64,000 nt of DNA. It comes from Zygnema cylindricum. Lineage: Eukaryota; Streptophyta; Zygnematophyceae; Zygnematales; Zygnemataceae. The notes beneath the pieces are model-generated. The model was given only the letters and a program-made list of their open reading frames with translations, was not told the DNA's origin and did not search any database. Position numbers and translations under genes: made by a program. The DNA lies in contig JBBHKE010001395.1 in assembly GCA_037447655.1 (NCBI GenBank), forward strand, positions 746,001 to 810,000, read 5' to 3'. Positions 43,208 to 56,501 of the stretch are shown piece by piece (the stretch's first letter is position 1; the number at the start of each line of letters is the position of its first letter).

Positions 43208-44707
43208 GTTAGTAGTGTCAATGTGAAATTAGAACCAATATTACTAATCTAGCGCAAGAAGACAAAGCGATTTGTATTCCGCGTCCTTAAATAGTATTGT
43301 TAACACTATTTTGTAATTTTTTGCCCAAAAAAAGTCGAAACCGACTTAGGGTTATTAACTCTCATAACGTAACAGCACTCATTGACTACATCGTCTCCAA
43401 AAAAACTACATCAGCTACAATCATCTTCTTTCTCAAATCTTCCCGGCTTTCCTAAGCAAATCTAGTGACTCTCGTTTTCTTTAGTTTCCGTTTTGAGGTT
43501 GGTAGGTAGTAGGTGATAATCCAAAACATCATACAACTCTCCTCTACTTGTTGATAATGACCAAGATCATGCCTTTTCTCCAACCTTCACTCGTCTCGTT
43601 TATTTGTTTATCCACAAGATAAGTAAAAATATGTAGATACAAAGTTCCAAACACCGTCATAAACTACGTTCGGCTAAAGAGGATTAAGTGGTTAAAATAG
43701 CTTAGACCCGCTTTTGTGTCCATCAAAAGTTTCTTTTTGATTAGATTGGCAAGTTAGGTCTGAAAATGGAGACATACCCCATGATGTCTTTTTTTTGCAC
43801 ACTGGAGCAGCTGCCCCACTTTTAAAATTCTCTTTCCCATGCATCAGTCCCTTTATCTTTGTAACCTCGAAGGTTTGTGTTTGTTTCTCACTCTCTTCAA
43901 CATTTATAACTTCTAGTGTTTGTTTCTAATTCTTTACAACAAATGTAACTTCGTATGTTTGTTTCTCATTCTCTACAACATTAATAGCTTCATATTGATT
44001 GGTCAACCGCACCGTGTCGTAGTGAATAACAACATAATTAAACGCATAAATGCTAAACAGGACGGGAACACATGGACATACCCGCGATGCTGACACTAAA
44101 TGAAGCCGGTGAATCTTGATTGTTGTCTGTGGTCCACTGTAGAAGATACTTAAAACCGTTTTATTCCCGTTTTATTTCTTTTTTACTTTCTACATTATGC
44201 CCGCGTCAATAACCATTCTTATCACGATCACCACCAATTATATCATTTTCATGTTTGAATTTCAATTTTAGTCTGGAAACAGAAAACAAAACACTAGTCA
44301 AGTCAACTCAAGGCAAGTCCACTCAAGTCAACTCTAGTCACGTCACACATCAACTTCTTTATTTAACATCAATTACATCTTTGTCGTAGGAAACTCCCAT
44401 TTGCGCTTATCTTCCTTTTTGCGGCACCTTGTTTTCAAAACTATTTAAGGGGAAAAGAAAAAATATACTACAAATCTATACTGGAAAAAGGAAACCCATT
44501 ATGCACTTCTCTAAATAACTGCGACACTCAAGAAAATTCTTTACCATGGTAATAATTTTTTTGGCAGTTACAAAATAGAAAATAGGAAATACGGAATAGG
44601 AAAATACGAAAAACCTTGAGAAAAAGACGGCGACTTTTCGAGCATTCCTCCCACTATTATAACTAGGGTAATATTGAAAACTTCAGAGAAAACGAAAGTA
44701 GTGAGGA
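43208..44707. other. 3' flank of the DnaJ-X gene
   Basis: No gene is seen. AT-rich and without clear repeats. Short echoes such as ACTCAAGTCAACTC occur near 44300. Confidence 0.5.
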
Positions 44708-46745
44708 TTAACTCGATATACTGACTTCTTTCGCCTTCTCAATAAGGTTTTGTTTATCCAAAAAACTAGCTGTAGAAACCCCTTTTTTTTTCAAATACTC
44801 CTTCAGGTCTTTCAAACTCATAGTATCGAAATCGAGAGACTTGGAACCGCCACTTTTACTTTCCTGTTCGGCCAAAAAAAAAAAAACAATAACATGCGCA
44901 ATTAACCCGATGTACAGATACTGGAGTGATATGAGAAACTACATTACTCTAAAAAAAATTTAAATGGTAATGATTAAGAAGTAGAATATTGTGGGTAAAA
45001 ATACTTGTAAATACTAGTCCCGACAATATCCACACGAGTCTTCGGCTTATTTTCAGGTTTTTTTCGGATTATTTTCGGGTTATTTTCAGCTTTTTATGGA
45101 ATTCGGTACACTGTATTCCATAAAAAAGTGGAGTTACTGGCGGTAATTCCAGTATTTCGGTCACATATAATTACCCTAGAAGAAGGAGAGCACTCAATCA
45201 TAAACCTCGATATCCCATTTCCTCTCTTTTTTATCTCGTTTTCTCTCTCCCGAGTTTCTTTTAGTTTTATTCCATCCCATTCTCTCACTCATTGTTTAAC
45301 TTTCCGAGGTCCCTTAGTATTTTACTCCATTTCTTGCTCACTCTTTTAACTCTTCCATTTTCCTTCCTTCTATTTCCTTAAATTTTTGATGATCGAGAAC
45401 CATAGTCCTAAAGTTTTAAAAATGAGGACATAATAAACATCCTTAGTTTTAAATGTGCCAAATAACCACATTAATCACATTCAAAATGTTTACCTTTACC
45501 TTTTATCATATACATAAAATTTAACTTTAACCACAATCGTAAAATTTCTGTACTTGAAGTTGCCTTCACCTTCAACCACGTTCATAGAATTTAACTTTAC
45601 CTTTAACCACATTTGTAAAATTTGAACATCATTTTTTGCACTTTAGAACCTCAGAGCTTAGCATTTCAACCTTTGCCAAGCAAAATGTGGTTGTACCTTA
45701 AACCACATTTCATTTCATAAAATTTGAACTAAAAACGCAAAAGATGTTGCCCGTTTACTTTAAACAAAGGTTTTTAAAAAAATCTTACCGATGATCCGGC
45801 TGGTTGATAAGTTCCATTCGGATTTGGGGGATGAATATCAAAACCACCTCCAGGAGTACTAGAAAAATCCGAAAAACCTGATTGTCGACTAGTTCCAGAC
45901 TGCAACACAAAACCAACAAACTTGAAGACTTTTAGGTTTAAATTTCGTTTTATCAAAGTCTTTATTAATTGATGAAGGCGAAGTTCTTTAGCTTTTGAGT
46001 TTAATTTCGTCGAAATCTAAAAATCAGTTTTACCAAAGTCTTTGATTTCCTTCAGTGATTAAACCGAAGTTCAATTCGGTTCTATCAAAGTCTTAAACTC
46101 ACTTTCCTCGAAGACTTGAATTTCGTTATCGAGGACTTCAATTAAGCTTTTCGTTTTTGGGAAAAGTTCTAAAGCATATTTCAAAACTTTAACAAAAACT
46201 TAACGCGGCAAAACTAAAAAACACACACAAAAAAAAAACTAGTAATCTGTAACTTTCCTGAACTTTTCATTATTATCATAGCTTTAAGTCTGACCGTAAA
46301 GACAAAAAACCCATAAGTCAAACGATTCTGTGCGTTAAAGAAAAATGAGAAAAAAGATAGAAAATCAAGTGGACTTAAGGACTTAAAACATATTTTTTTA
46401 TACCGTTCGCCGTGAGAAGGGGTTGTTGAAGCCTTTTCGTTCTTTGCTGCTTGATGGAGCCTCTACGTCTGACGGGCCAGAAGCCTGACGACTACTAATA
46501 GAATTTTTTCCTGAAGAAATTCTCGCCACGTTCTGCAAACAAACGACAATTCCAAACCCAAAAGTGAGCAGATAGGACAGTTAGATCACACTATTTTTAA
46601 ACCCTAAATTGAGCAGATAGGAATTTTTATACCACTTAACTACCGGACACAAAGTGAGCAGATGTGAAATTTTGGACTTAATAATTACGAACCAGAAAGG
46701 GAGCAGATAGGAATTATTAGACAGGTTTTCAGTCTTTGAAGGCTG

Positions 46746-46792
<47 letters not shown>

Positions 46793-49700
46793 GAAAAGTT
46801 GTAACAACAATATCTTTGAACAACAACCTTAAAATCAGATGTCATAGGTTTTCCAATATCTCCTGACATTTTGAATAACTACAACACAATCCTGAACGAG
46901 TATCACGACAAAAATATGTCAACTAAACTTGCTCTTCACAATGTGAAACTCGTAAAAAATTCGGACCATTGCTTCTAATATCTTTGATTTTAATACTCTC
47001 ATACCTGCGAAAATGATAGTACATATGCATTTTGGAGATTAAGAAAAAAAAAAAAAACTGTCCAAATAAAATACATTCCAGAAACATCTATTCACGTAAG
47101 ATCGGGCTAAATTTGAATTTAACCCGCAATAAAACAGATTTTAATAGAGCCCCGTTATATTTATAAGCCTACCTGAAAAATAGACCCCAGTTTTTTAAGT
47201 CCTTTGGCTCGAGCTTTCAGTGTTTCCCGAGGTACTCCTGGCTCTGTAAGAACCTGTTTAAAATAAACAAATAAAAGTTTAGCACCTTCCAGAGGAGAAA
47301 AAAAAAAGAAAGGGAAATCTAACAAGATTGCTTCCATAGCTTGAGAGACAATGCGATTTCAAAGGACTCCAATTTCTACACTCACAAACTGTAGCATATA
47401 TATTCTCAATTAATCTACCCAAAAATGAACCTTAACCCAAAAAAAATGACCCACAAGCCTCCTGCAATTTTTTCCATAACAATATCTTCTTCGTTCATTG
47501 CCTAACAGGGGCCACTGAGCACCCAAACCTCCTTTGCAATACAAAACAAAAACAGAATATGGTACTCATTACCATTTAATGAAACAAGATCAGAACATTT
47601 TTATACTATTTAAATTAAACTAGAAAATAATCCTCACCCTTTCCTTACTGAACCCTTCACCAAGAAATTTCCGTCTTTAATTGAAAAATTTAGAGCCATT
47701 CTGTAAGACAGCATTCTTTCATTTCACTTTTTCCCTCTTTTGACAAACATTGACATTCCACAAAACACATTCACTTCCTTAAATTCCTAAAGGAAATTCC
47801 TTTTCATGACTGGAAAGCACTGAAAGAGACTGGAAAGGAGTAAAGAAGTGCTCTCACCTTGATACAAACGGTTACGAGAGTATTTTCAATGTCTACGACA
47901 TTCAGTTTCCAAAGAGATTGAAGCACATCCTGTTGCCTGTTTTCCACAAACTGAGCCATGTTTTCCTCATTCGCTTCTTTTTCTGTCAAATGTTCTTTTA
48001 TGTCTTGTTGCAATTGCATCAGTTGAAGGGCACCTGCAGTATTTTCCCAACTCTCAAAACATTACTTAAACGTTTTTCCAACATATATTTACATGTTTTT
48101 TTGAAACATAAGACTGGTGTTATTCACCTGCAATAATCTCCCAACTCCAAGAGCATGACTTGCATGTTTTTTGAAACACAAAGGCTAATGCTATAACGCT
48201 TACAATAATATCAAAAAAGTATTTAATGTTGAAAAGTGACTTAAGGTTATGGCACCTGAAATCATTTCCCAACTCTGACAGCATGACTTCAATGCTTTTT
48301 GATCCAGTTACAATGCCTGCAATCATTATTGCACAACTATACGAGCATTCTTTGAATGTTTTTTGGAACATAAAATCCATAGTCATGTGTATTCAAAGAT
48401 TTTCCAAAATTGGACGCATAGTCAGCAACGCACGGTCAGTTGTGGAGAATGGGGAACACTTCCCACAATTTCATGGTTTTGTCCTTTGCGGACCAAAAAT
48501 AACGTAACGGTGAATCCACTACAAAATGATTTCTAATAATACTAAAGGTACATACAAACTGGACCTCTGTACTCTACCATTAAGTACAGTTGAATTGTAC
48601 AATAACTCTCATCAAAGGTAACATAACACACTAGAGAAATATCAGTAATAAGGCAGAATTAAAATCAGCAATACTCAATTAGGCTTAGATACTGAATAAG
48701 TACTTATTCCTCCAATCAAAGCTGCATTACTACCAACTCCAGACTGTTGGCTATAAAAGTATAATCTGAATGAGACCGCAACATTATAATAAATCCTAAA
48801 ATAAATAAAGAGGTACAGTTTCACTAAAATATCGGAGGTTACTCAGGATTCATACAGTTACTCAAAAAACTAGATAACTTACATTTAACTAAGTGGGTAA
48901 ACTTCAACAGTGCACTGCAGCTAATGTAAAAAAATATCAGACTCAAAGTGTCACTGCAATGCAGAGTACTTATTCTTGTGCTCTTAGGAAAGGAATTCTC
49001 CTTTAGATTCTGATACCAACCCATAAGCATGGTTTAGAGTTTGGTGCAAAGTAAAGTCCCACAATGCTGCCATAATCATGTCAGGATAATGACATTGATT
49101 ATATTTTCGAAGATGATAAATTTAGCTTACCATGAATGGCTGTCACATTGCTGTGAAGACGGTGACCCTTGTCTCGAAACCATTCAGCAACAAAAGGAAG
49201 CCCTAAAAGCATAGGATTTTTTCCCAACTGTTTCGCTGCGAGACGTTCATACATGTAACCAATTGTTTGCAGCATGTCCTGACCAAATGCTGTCCAGTCC
49301 AAAAATCAAGTTGAATCAAATTTAAAATCACTCCTTTAAACATAAAAAAACCGGTCAACTGAGCCCAGGATACTGGAAATGGGCACCAACTTGCAATCAA
49401 CATCCCCTTGCTGTTTAAAAACGGTGCAGATAGTGACAAAATAAAAATAAAGTAGTTGTGCTATCAATTTGTGAGAAAAAAAAAAAATGATTGATAGTGT
49501 CAAGCAAGTGCAAGTTTTAGAAATCAGGAGGTAACCTATTCCCCAACAAAGCTATAATCCAATTTTGAAGAGTGATTCTTTCTAGAGCCGGAAGAAGACA
49601 AAAACCACTCATTGGAACAAAAACCGCTTCATGACTCGGGGTTTCAATATTTCTTGGATATTCTGCAATCATAATGTTACAAATTAAACATTTGATGAGA

Positions 49701-52700
49701 ACGGAATATGGCTTACAAGCATGAACAAGTTGATCAGCTTCTCCCTGTGCCCATGTGCGAAACTCCTCCTTCTGCCCTGAAACGTATAATTCAAGCCTGA
49801 CTTTGAGTTGTTCTGCCAGTTTCTTAACCCTCTCATCTTGAGTAGCCTGTTCCCATATAAACCCACCAAAAACGGTCTATATGATTATGTTTCCCTAAAA
49901 ATTTAGCAGCAAAAAAAATTGACATGATAATGTTCCAATAAAATATGAGTGGATTCGAAAAAGTTGTTGATTGAAGTTAAGGAAGTAAGCGCATTCAGGA
50001 ACAGAAACATAAAATTGGCCTGGTTATGAACTTCAAATATTCCCATTATTTCATTCAGGATATTGACAAAAGCGTTAGAAAAAAGCCCCTAAAGTAAAGC
50101 CTACAAGGATCAGAGAACATTGAAGCAGTGGAGAAATCTGTGACAAGTATTAAACAAAGACTTTAGGACTGACAAAAACTAAACCGACATTTTCTATGCA
50201 AACACAGCATTATATACATATATAATATAATATAATACAATATATATGTATATATTAGAATATTATATACATAAAGGAATAAACAATGCAGAATTAGAAT
50301 CAACAGTACTTATTCCCAGAAAATTAGTCCCTTATTCTAAATGAGACTCCATCATGGACTGGACATTACGATAAAGGTGTGTATGTGAATATAAACGGAT
50401 GTGAGATATATGGCAAAAAAAAGTCGAACAAAGAGATTGGCCCCATAACAAACTCACATTCGTTACTTTGCTCTCGCACGCCAGTGTCTGCCAGTTTCAA
50501 TGTTTACAACGTTTCTGCTATAAACTCAACGGCAAGATTGAAACGCGCCATAACCTGTTTTATGACCTAGTGCCAGCACAAATTACCTACATTTTTCCGA
50601 TATCTTTCAATACTAAACCTAAAACCAATCTATATTTATACAATAAAATCACATGCTCTTAGAAGGCCTCCATATTTTATAGCTTTGATCAAAACATGAG
50701 ATGATGATTATGACATCGTTGCAACAAGTTAACAAAAACAATTGTGGACAATTTCATGCATTTGTATACATAAAGCTACTTGTGTGTGGTAAATTGTGGA
50801 CACTTTCGATTATCAATTGCAAAAAAATTCTTCAGATCTATTGCTTTGGGTGAAGTGACAACATGCTATCTGCTCTCTCAAATTGTGTTAGTTACATTAT
50901 GATATAACTTTGAGTGAAAAAACCGCAAAATATCAAATGTGTCATTAATAACTCTAAAACTCTGAAACGGTGAATTTTTCCAATAAGGAAAATTTTGGAC
51001 TTCTCTAGAACCAGTCTGTGGAAGTTACTCATGTTCACGTGATATTGTACTGATTCGTACAATATTCTGTAGACTTACTGCAACTGTTTCAACAGTCCCA
51101 TCACAAACAAGAAACACAATACACCTACTCTCATTTCAGTCTATTTGTAACCTCACACAAAATTCTGTACAATTACTACTGTTACTCACGGTAAAAAAAG
51201 TACTCTTACCACATAAATTGCTCTATACCTGAGACAGGACCTTCAATGCTTCAGTGTGTTCTACATTAAGTTTGTGTTTGAGTTGCTCTGTTTCACATCT
51301 TGATGTCAACTTGTACGATCGTAAAAAATCCTGTACAGTAACTGCAATTACGGACAGAATTGAAGTAAATTCAGCAAATATAATTACTCTATACCTGAGA
51401 CAAGGGCTTCGATGGTTACGTGTGCCCACATTAAGTTTGTTTTTGAGTTGTTCTGTTTCAGTGTTTATGGAAGCCTCGAGTCTGGCCGCATCCTCACCCG
51501 CCGTCCCTCCTCCCTCCGTCGCAACAGCCGCCATTGTCGCCAAACGAAGCTGTCCCACATACTCGTCAAAAACTTCACTTCCAAACAACATTCCAAACAC
51601 TTCCGTTGGGTCCATCATTTGCTCCCTGTCCAAGAAAACCCAACACAAATACATGAGATATAAATGTATACATCCAAAAAACTGGTCTAATCAGCCCATA
51701 TACTCATCAAATACCTCACTTCCAAACGACATTCACGAAACTGTAGTTGGATCCATCATTTATTTCCTGTTCAAGAAAGTAAAATCAACCAAAATCCTCG
51801 AAAAATTGGCACAACGAAAAACTTGTCATGACAACCCGTAATTATCAGGTACCTTACGTCCAAAAAGTAGCCAGCAATATTGTTTGGACCTATCATTAAT
51901 TTCCTGTCTAAGTAAATCAATTAAATAACAAGATAATTACAGAAAAAGAGGCGTGAAAAAAAATGGAAAAAATAGTACAATCGTCTAATCAAATTTTGCT
52001 ACAACCCTCTTGAGTCCACAGAGGAAAACAACAAGAATGAGCATGAAAACCTCCGAAAGATTTACATGTTTCACACATAAATGGTCAAAATAGAAGGAAA
52101 ATAAAACAAGAAGAGAGAAGACAAAGCTAAAATACCTGTGTAACTATAAGCTCCTTGAGTAACTATCACCTTCAGTAATAAACCTAATCCAATTTAATGT
52201 CGATAGTTTTTCTGAGGTAACTAAAATACCCTCAGATGTGTAAAAAAAACGAAAGGCCAAAATAAAAGTTAACAGCATAATGATAAACCAAAAATTGGGT
52301 CAGTGGCTATGTGAAAAAGCACGACAAGGATGAGTCGTGGTTACTTGAAAGAACTCTTCCTCTCCCCTCCACCCTCTTCCCACCTTATACTCTCTCCTCC
52401 TCTCCCTTCTTACCTGCTCCCACTCCCTTCTTCCTCCTTATTCTCCATCTTAGTTCTCCCCTTAGTTTGTGCTATCATCCACACCCTCCTTTATAACCTC
52501 TATCTCACCCTCACCCTCTCCCATCATCTTCACCCTCTCCCAGTTCTCCCCAGTTGCTCCCTCCCCCTCCCCCTCCCCCTGTAATACTTACGTAGAAACA
52601 CCAGGCTTCCCAGCCTCGTCATAGCGTTTCCGTTTGTCCGGATCACTAAGGACTTGATAAGCTTCTCCAAGAATCTGCAAAAACAGAAACGATAATGTGA

Positions 52701-54035
52701 ATGTGAATATTGTGCAGAAAAAAATTTAACCAGAACTGAACTGTTTTAGCAGAAATTATTAAAAATGATAGTGTTAGTGCGAACATTTTTGCAGAAATAA
52801 ATGAACATGAACATAATAATGGTACAGTATCATTTTTTGCAGAAAAAGCGAACATTGAACTGATCATATTAATGTGAATATTTTTGCAGACGCAAATTTT
52901 CCTCACAGTTGAAATGAATTCACAATGAGGAAAAAAAAGGCTAAATGCGTCCACAACCGAGATGACTCCAAACTCCATACTTTCCATTCATAGGGTAAAA
53001 ACTCTATAAAAGTTTCGGACTCGTTTCAAGGGTAAATCGTATAAATCATACAATTTTTAGGGTAAATTATTGTACAGTTTACCCTAAAACTGTACAACCC
53101 CCCCTCGGCATTACGGCAATTTTACCCTATCAGATCTTGTACACAAGTTTCCCAGAGTCATACTTTTTTTTGACGCTGACTTTTCATAATTTAAAAAACC
53201 GATATTGATTGCATGTGAAGCCACAGTAAAAAAAACTGTTTTGCACTTTCCTTATCATCCTGCGTTATTATAAGATAATCTTACAATCAACCTATTTATA
53301 CAAGCAAAAAATTCCATTTGCATAAACCAAACCTAACTTTGCAGAATTATAATAATTAAATTCAGAACTCAGGATATTCAATTAAACCTAAATTTACTGA
53401 ATCAAAATCCTTAAACTCAGTATTCACAACAATACATAAAAGCATTTATTAAAGTCACGGTTAAGCGAATAATTTCTTTACCCAAAAGAAGAAAACCCAT
53501 AATTATTGCAGAATAATACGTTGTCCATCCCAATCATTTAGGAAAAAAACAATAGAAGAAAAAATCAGCATTAACTTTTGAAGTATACTAAACCAAAAAC
53601 TCCTAATAATATGCTTGTGTATGATTTTATGTTAGTGTTCACCTTAAATAGTGTGGAGGCACATTCTTAAAATTTTCTGAAAAAAACCAGCAAAACCGTC
53701 TTGGAATTGCTATTAGAAGGGAGAGAGAGAGAGGGGAGAGAGGGAGGGAGGCGGTATCAGAAGTCTGTTCTTTAGAATGCCCCATTTGAGGTGGTGTTCA
53801 TGCAGACAGAAATAGAACGGATAGAGACAGAGGAGAAAAAGAAGACGGGAAAAAAAAGGGGGGTGGAGAGGGAGGTGGAGAGCGAGAGAGAGGGAAGCAC
53901 CACAAGTCCTGTACTTTTCGATGTCTGATAATAAAAGTCAAAGGCCAAAAGTAAAAAGTCAAAGAGGAATCAGACCTGAAACTTGGCGGCCGCTCCTGGA
54001 TCATTAGGGTTTTTGTCCGGGTGAACTTTTCGCGC
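44708..54035 (-). CDS. DnaJ-X domain co-chaperone, ten exons found, 5' exon missing
   Basis: Exons (5' to 3'): 54035-53976, 52674-52592, 51625-51229, 49846-49717, 49289-49131, 48033-47858, 47253-47173, 46532-46404, 45899-45789, 44863-44708. They total 1482 nt and all joins keep the frame. The first gives [14 protein letters not shown], the HPD-bearing part of a J domain. The second gives [35 protein letters not shown] opens the DnaJ-X domain. [13 protein letters not shown] and [14 protein letters not shown] continue it, ending near [13 protein letters not shown]. Then come a Ser-rich linker and a C-terminal [15 protein letters not shown]...DKQNLIEKA, which looks SAP-like. J proteins stimulate Hsp70 ATPase; DnaJ-X members such as Arabidopsis DNAJ10-like proteins are the nearest type. 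The exon with the J-domain start is not certain. Confidence 0.88.
46744..46788. repeat. (TA)n tract in a DnaJ-X intron
   Basis: This is a simple TA microsatellite. Confidence 0.9.
51229..51475 (-). repeat. In-frame tandem duplication inside DnaJ-X exon 3
   Basis: [11 protein letters not shown] (about 51470-51430) and [11 protein letters not shown] (about 51300-51265) are followed in both copies by CTGTCTCAG-type sequence and GTATAGAG, a donor-like site. The first copy has lost one base, so splicing there would break the frame. The sequence between the copies is open and in frame, so one 397-nt exon is the simplest reading. Confidence 0.75.
52340..52580 (-). repeat. Purine-rich tract with G-quadruplex potential after a donor site
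   Basis: On the transcript, about 10 nt after the GTAAGT donor at 52591, the sequence reads GGGGGAGGGGGAGGGGGAGG (52580-52561), then more G runs. Four G runs separated by single A bases fit a G-quadruplex. Confidence 0.75.
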
Positions 54036-55212
54036 CTAAATAAAAAAATTACAAAAAAAAAAATTAAAGAGTAAATACGCATACACACGTGGACACAAAG
54101 CACGGATTAAAAAACTAATCTCTGCGTACTATCCTACAAAAAAAAATGGTAGGCATTAAAAAAAAAAGACTACATTGATATACATGGAATGCTTGCACGT
54201 GTGTGTGTGTGTATGTGTGTGTGTGTGTGGGGAAGGAGGGGGAGGGGGAGGGGGAGGGAGGGAGGAAAAGAGGGGAGGGGGGGGGGGGGGGGGAAGAATG
54301 GAGGAAAAGAGGGGAGAGAGGGAGGGAGGGAGGGAGAGGAGGGACAGAGAGAACTGGAAAAGGAGAGAGGAGAGGAGAGAAAGGCAGGGAAAGAGAGAGC
54401 GAGAGATAAAAACATATTATGCATTACAACGAAAGAAAAGGCTGAATAAGGTATGATAAATCCATAAGAATAAAAGGAGCATGTAAAAGGTAAAGTTAAA
54501 AGGTTTGTATAAAATGCATGTGTAAAAGCTATATATAAAAGCATTGCTGGGTTTAAACTGACACCCCCAAAAGCAGAAAACATTTAAGGCAGTTTGACGT
54601 TTTAACCATGAATTTAAACCTTTTCTGAAGGTTAAACTCAATATTTTTGTTTTTAAAATTTTGGAGTAGGTACTTCTAAGCGAGTCTGCTACTTGAGAAG
54701 GTCTGCTTATTTTTTTGATTTATTTTGATGTGATTATTATTTATCGCACAAAATTGAGCAAAAATTGTTAAAAAAATTGTGGTCTAAGAGTGGGTTTTTG
54801 CTTAACCAACAAATACATTCTTTAGAGGAAAGTTGCAGAGAAGATTTTTTTTATAACTATGGAACCTTGATGTTTCAAGTACTTGATGTATTTCTTGCAT
54901 CCGTATGTGCGTGATAATTTATGTGCGTGAAAATTTCTGTGCTATTTAGTAGATCTGTTGACATACTTTCCCATACACTCTATACATGTACGGAAGTACG
55001 GACAGTTTAAACTTGCGGAGAGTTCAAACTCCAAAAATTGAGGCAACGTTTAAACAGGTGTAAAAACTGGGTCTGGAATGTAAACGTTCAAACAGGAAAA
55101 ACATTGTCCGACAACACTATACATAAAAGCTATGCATAAAACGTATATATAATATAAAAGGTATGCAAAAAAGCTACATATAAAAGCTATGTATAAAAGG
55201 TAAATATAAAAG
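54036..55212. other. 5' intron or flank of the DnaJ-X gene
   Basis: A GA/poly-G low-complexity tract covers about 54200-54410, including 18 G in a near-continuous run near 54276. No J-domain start is visible. Short ATAAAAG(C/G)TATG echoes begin near 55120. Confidence 0.55.
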
Positions 55213-55635
55213 TAGTGTTGTGTATCGGTAGAGTTTTGCCGATAATCGATATTTCTCTTTTTTTGGCTTACCGATAATCAATATATTGGCTTGATATATT
55301 GTAACCGGTGTTATTGCGTATCGGTTTTTTATCGCGATAACACCGGTACCGATAACTATCGGCGATAAATGTACGGTTTTTCTGTACAGCTATACTGATA
55401 ACTGTCAATACTGTATAACGGAACAAATTATCATAAGTGGGATGCCAACAGTCATAAATATAATACAATAAATTATAAAGTTTTATTATATAGCGTACTA
55501 ATTTTTTTTCTACTTATCACCGATAAGGAATTTGTTGGTCTTGGAGCGATATATCGGGACCCCTCACCGTTCAATAACCGATAACTATCGGTATCGGTTT
55601 TATCGCAATAAGTTTATTGCCGATACACAACACTA
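55213..55635. mobile_element. hAT-like MITE, TAGTGTTGTGTATCGG family, with 8-bp target duplication
   Basis: It starts TAGTGTTGTGTATCGG and ends CCGATACACAACACTA. TATAAAAG flanks both sides (55205-55212 and 55636-55643). It is non-coding and related to 42585-43207. Confidence 0.85.
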
Positions 55636-56170
55636 TATAAAAGGTTATATGAAAAGTATATAAAAGATAAATATACATATATATATGAAACTATGAAACG
55701 TATGTATAAAAGGCATATATAAAAGGTATTTTTGGCAATTACACAAATGTATAGCTGTGTGTGCTTTCAGAATACAAACATGTAAATAAAAGCTTTTCAA
55801 ATCAGTATACCTTTGTACACATCCGAAAACATACTAAAATATTGAATATTGAAACACTGCAAATCAGCTAACTTGGAATCAATAACCTCTCTATAATTCT
55901 GCCACAGAAGGATCTGGAGGAATTCCAAACATAAAATATATAAAAGGTATAAAAGATGTATGTTCAGAAGCATAAAAGGTGTGCATAAAACGTATATGAT
56001 AGGCTTGAATAAAGAGGTATATATGTTATAAAAGGTATGTAATTGTTTTATATAAACAGGAATATAGGTTAGCAGCATAAAAAGGACATGATAGGCTTGA
56101 ATAAACAAGTTGCAAAAGGTATAAAAGGATAATAAAAACAGGCATAAAAGTGATTAAGTAAATAGTAGCT
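55636..56170. repeat. Degenerate ATAAAAGGTATG-type repeats
   Basis: Short units such as TATAAAAGGTATG and CATAAAAGG recur through this stretch and just before the hAT-like element. A candidate broken J-domain exon (55873-55935, minus) lies within it; see findings. Confidence 0.6.
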
Positions 56171-56279
56171 TTATATTAACAGGAAAAAAAGGCATGAAAT
56201 ATATCCATATGGTTTTTTGTATGCTTAGGATTGCAAACACGTATATCTTCATAAGTACAAAAATCAATAGATCAACTTA

Positions 56280-56500
56280 TGAAGAGAGGGAGGGGGAGGA
56301 AGGAGAGAGAAAGAGGGGATCGAGGAGGAGGAGGGGGAAGAGGGGGGAGGAATGGATGGAGGAGGGAACAAGGAATGGAAAGGAGGGATGTGGTTTAAAG
56401 TGGAATTGTGACAAATGGACGAAATGGAGGAAGAGGAGAGAAATAGCCCAGGACAGGAATGGAAAGAAAGGAGAGGAAGAGGGAAGTTTGGATCCCCAAA
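56280..56500. repeat. GA-rich low-complexity tract
   Basis: This purine-rich sequence gives an Arg/Glu/Gly-rich plus-strand frame that is not gene-like. Confidence 0.7.
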
Positions 56501-56501
56501 G

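Noticed and set aside
54170-54583. Gly/Glu- and Pro/Ser-rich frames on both strands
   Set aside because: The sequence is GA and poly-G low complexity and has no protein-like features.
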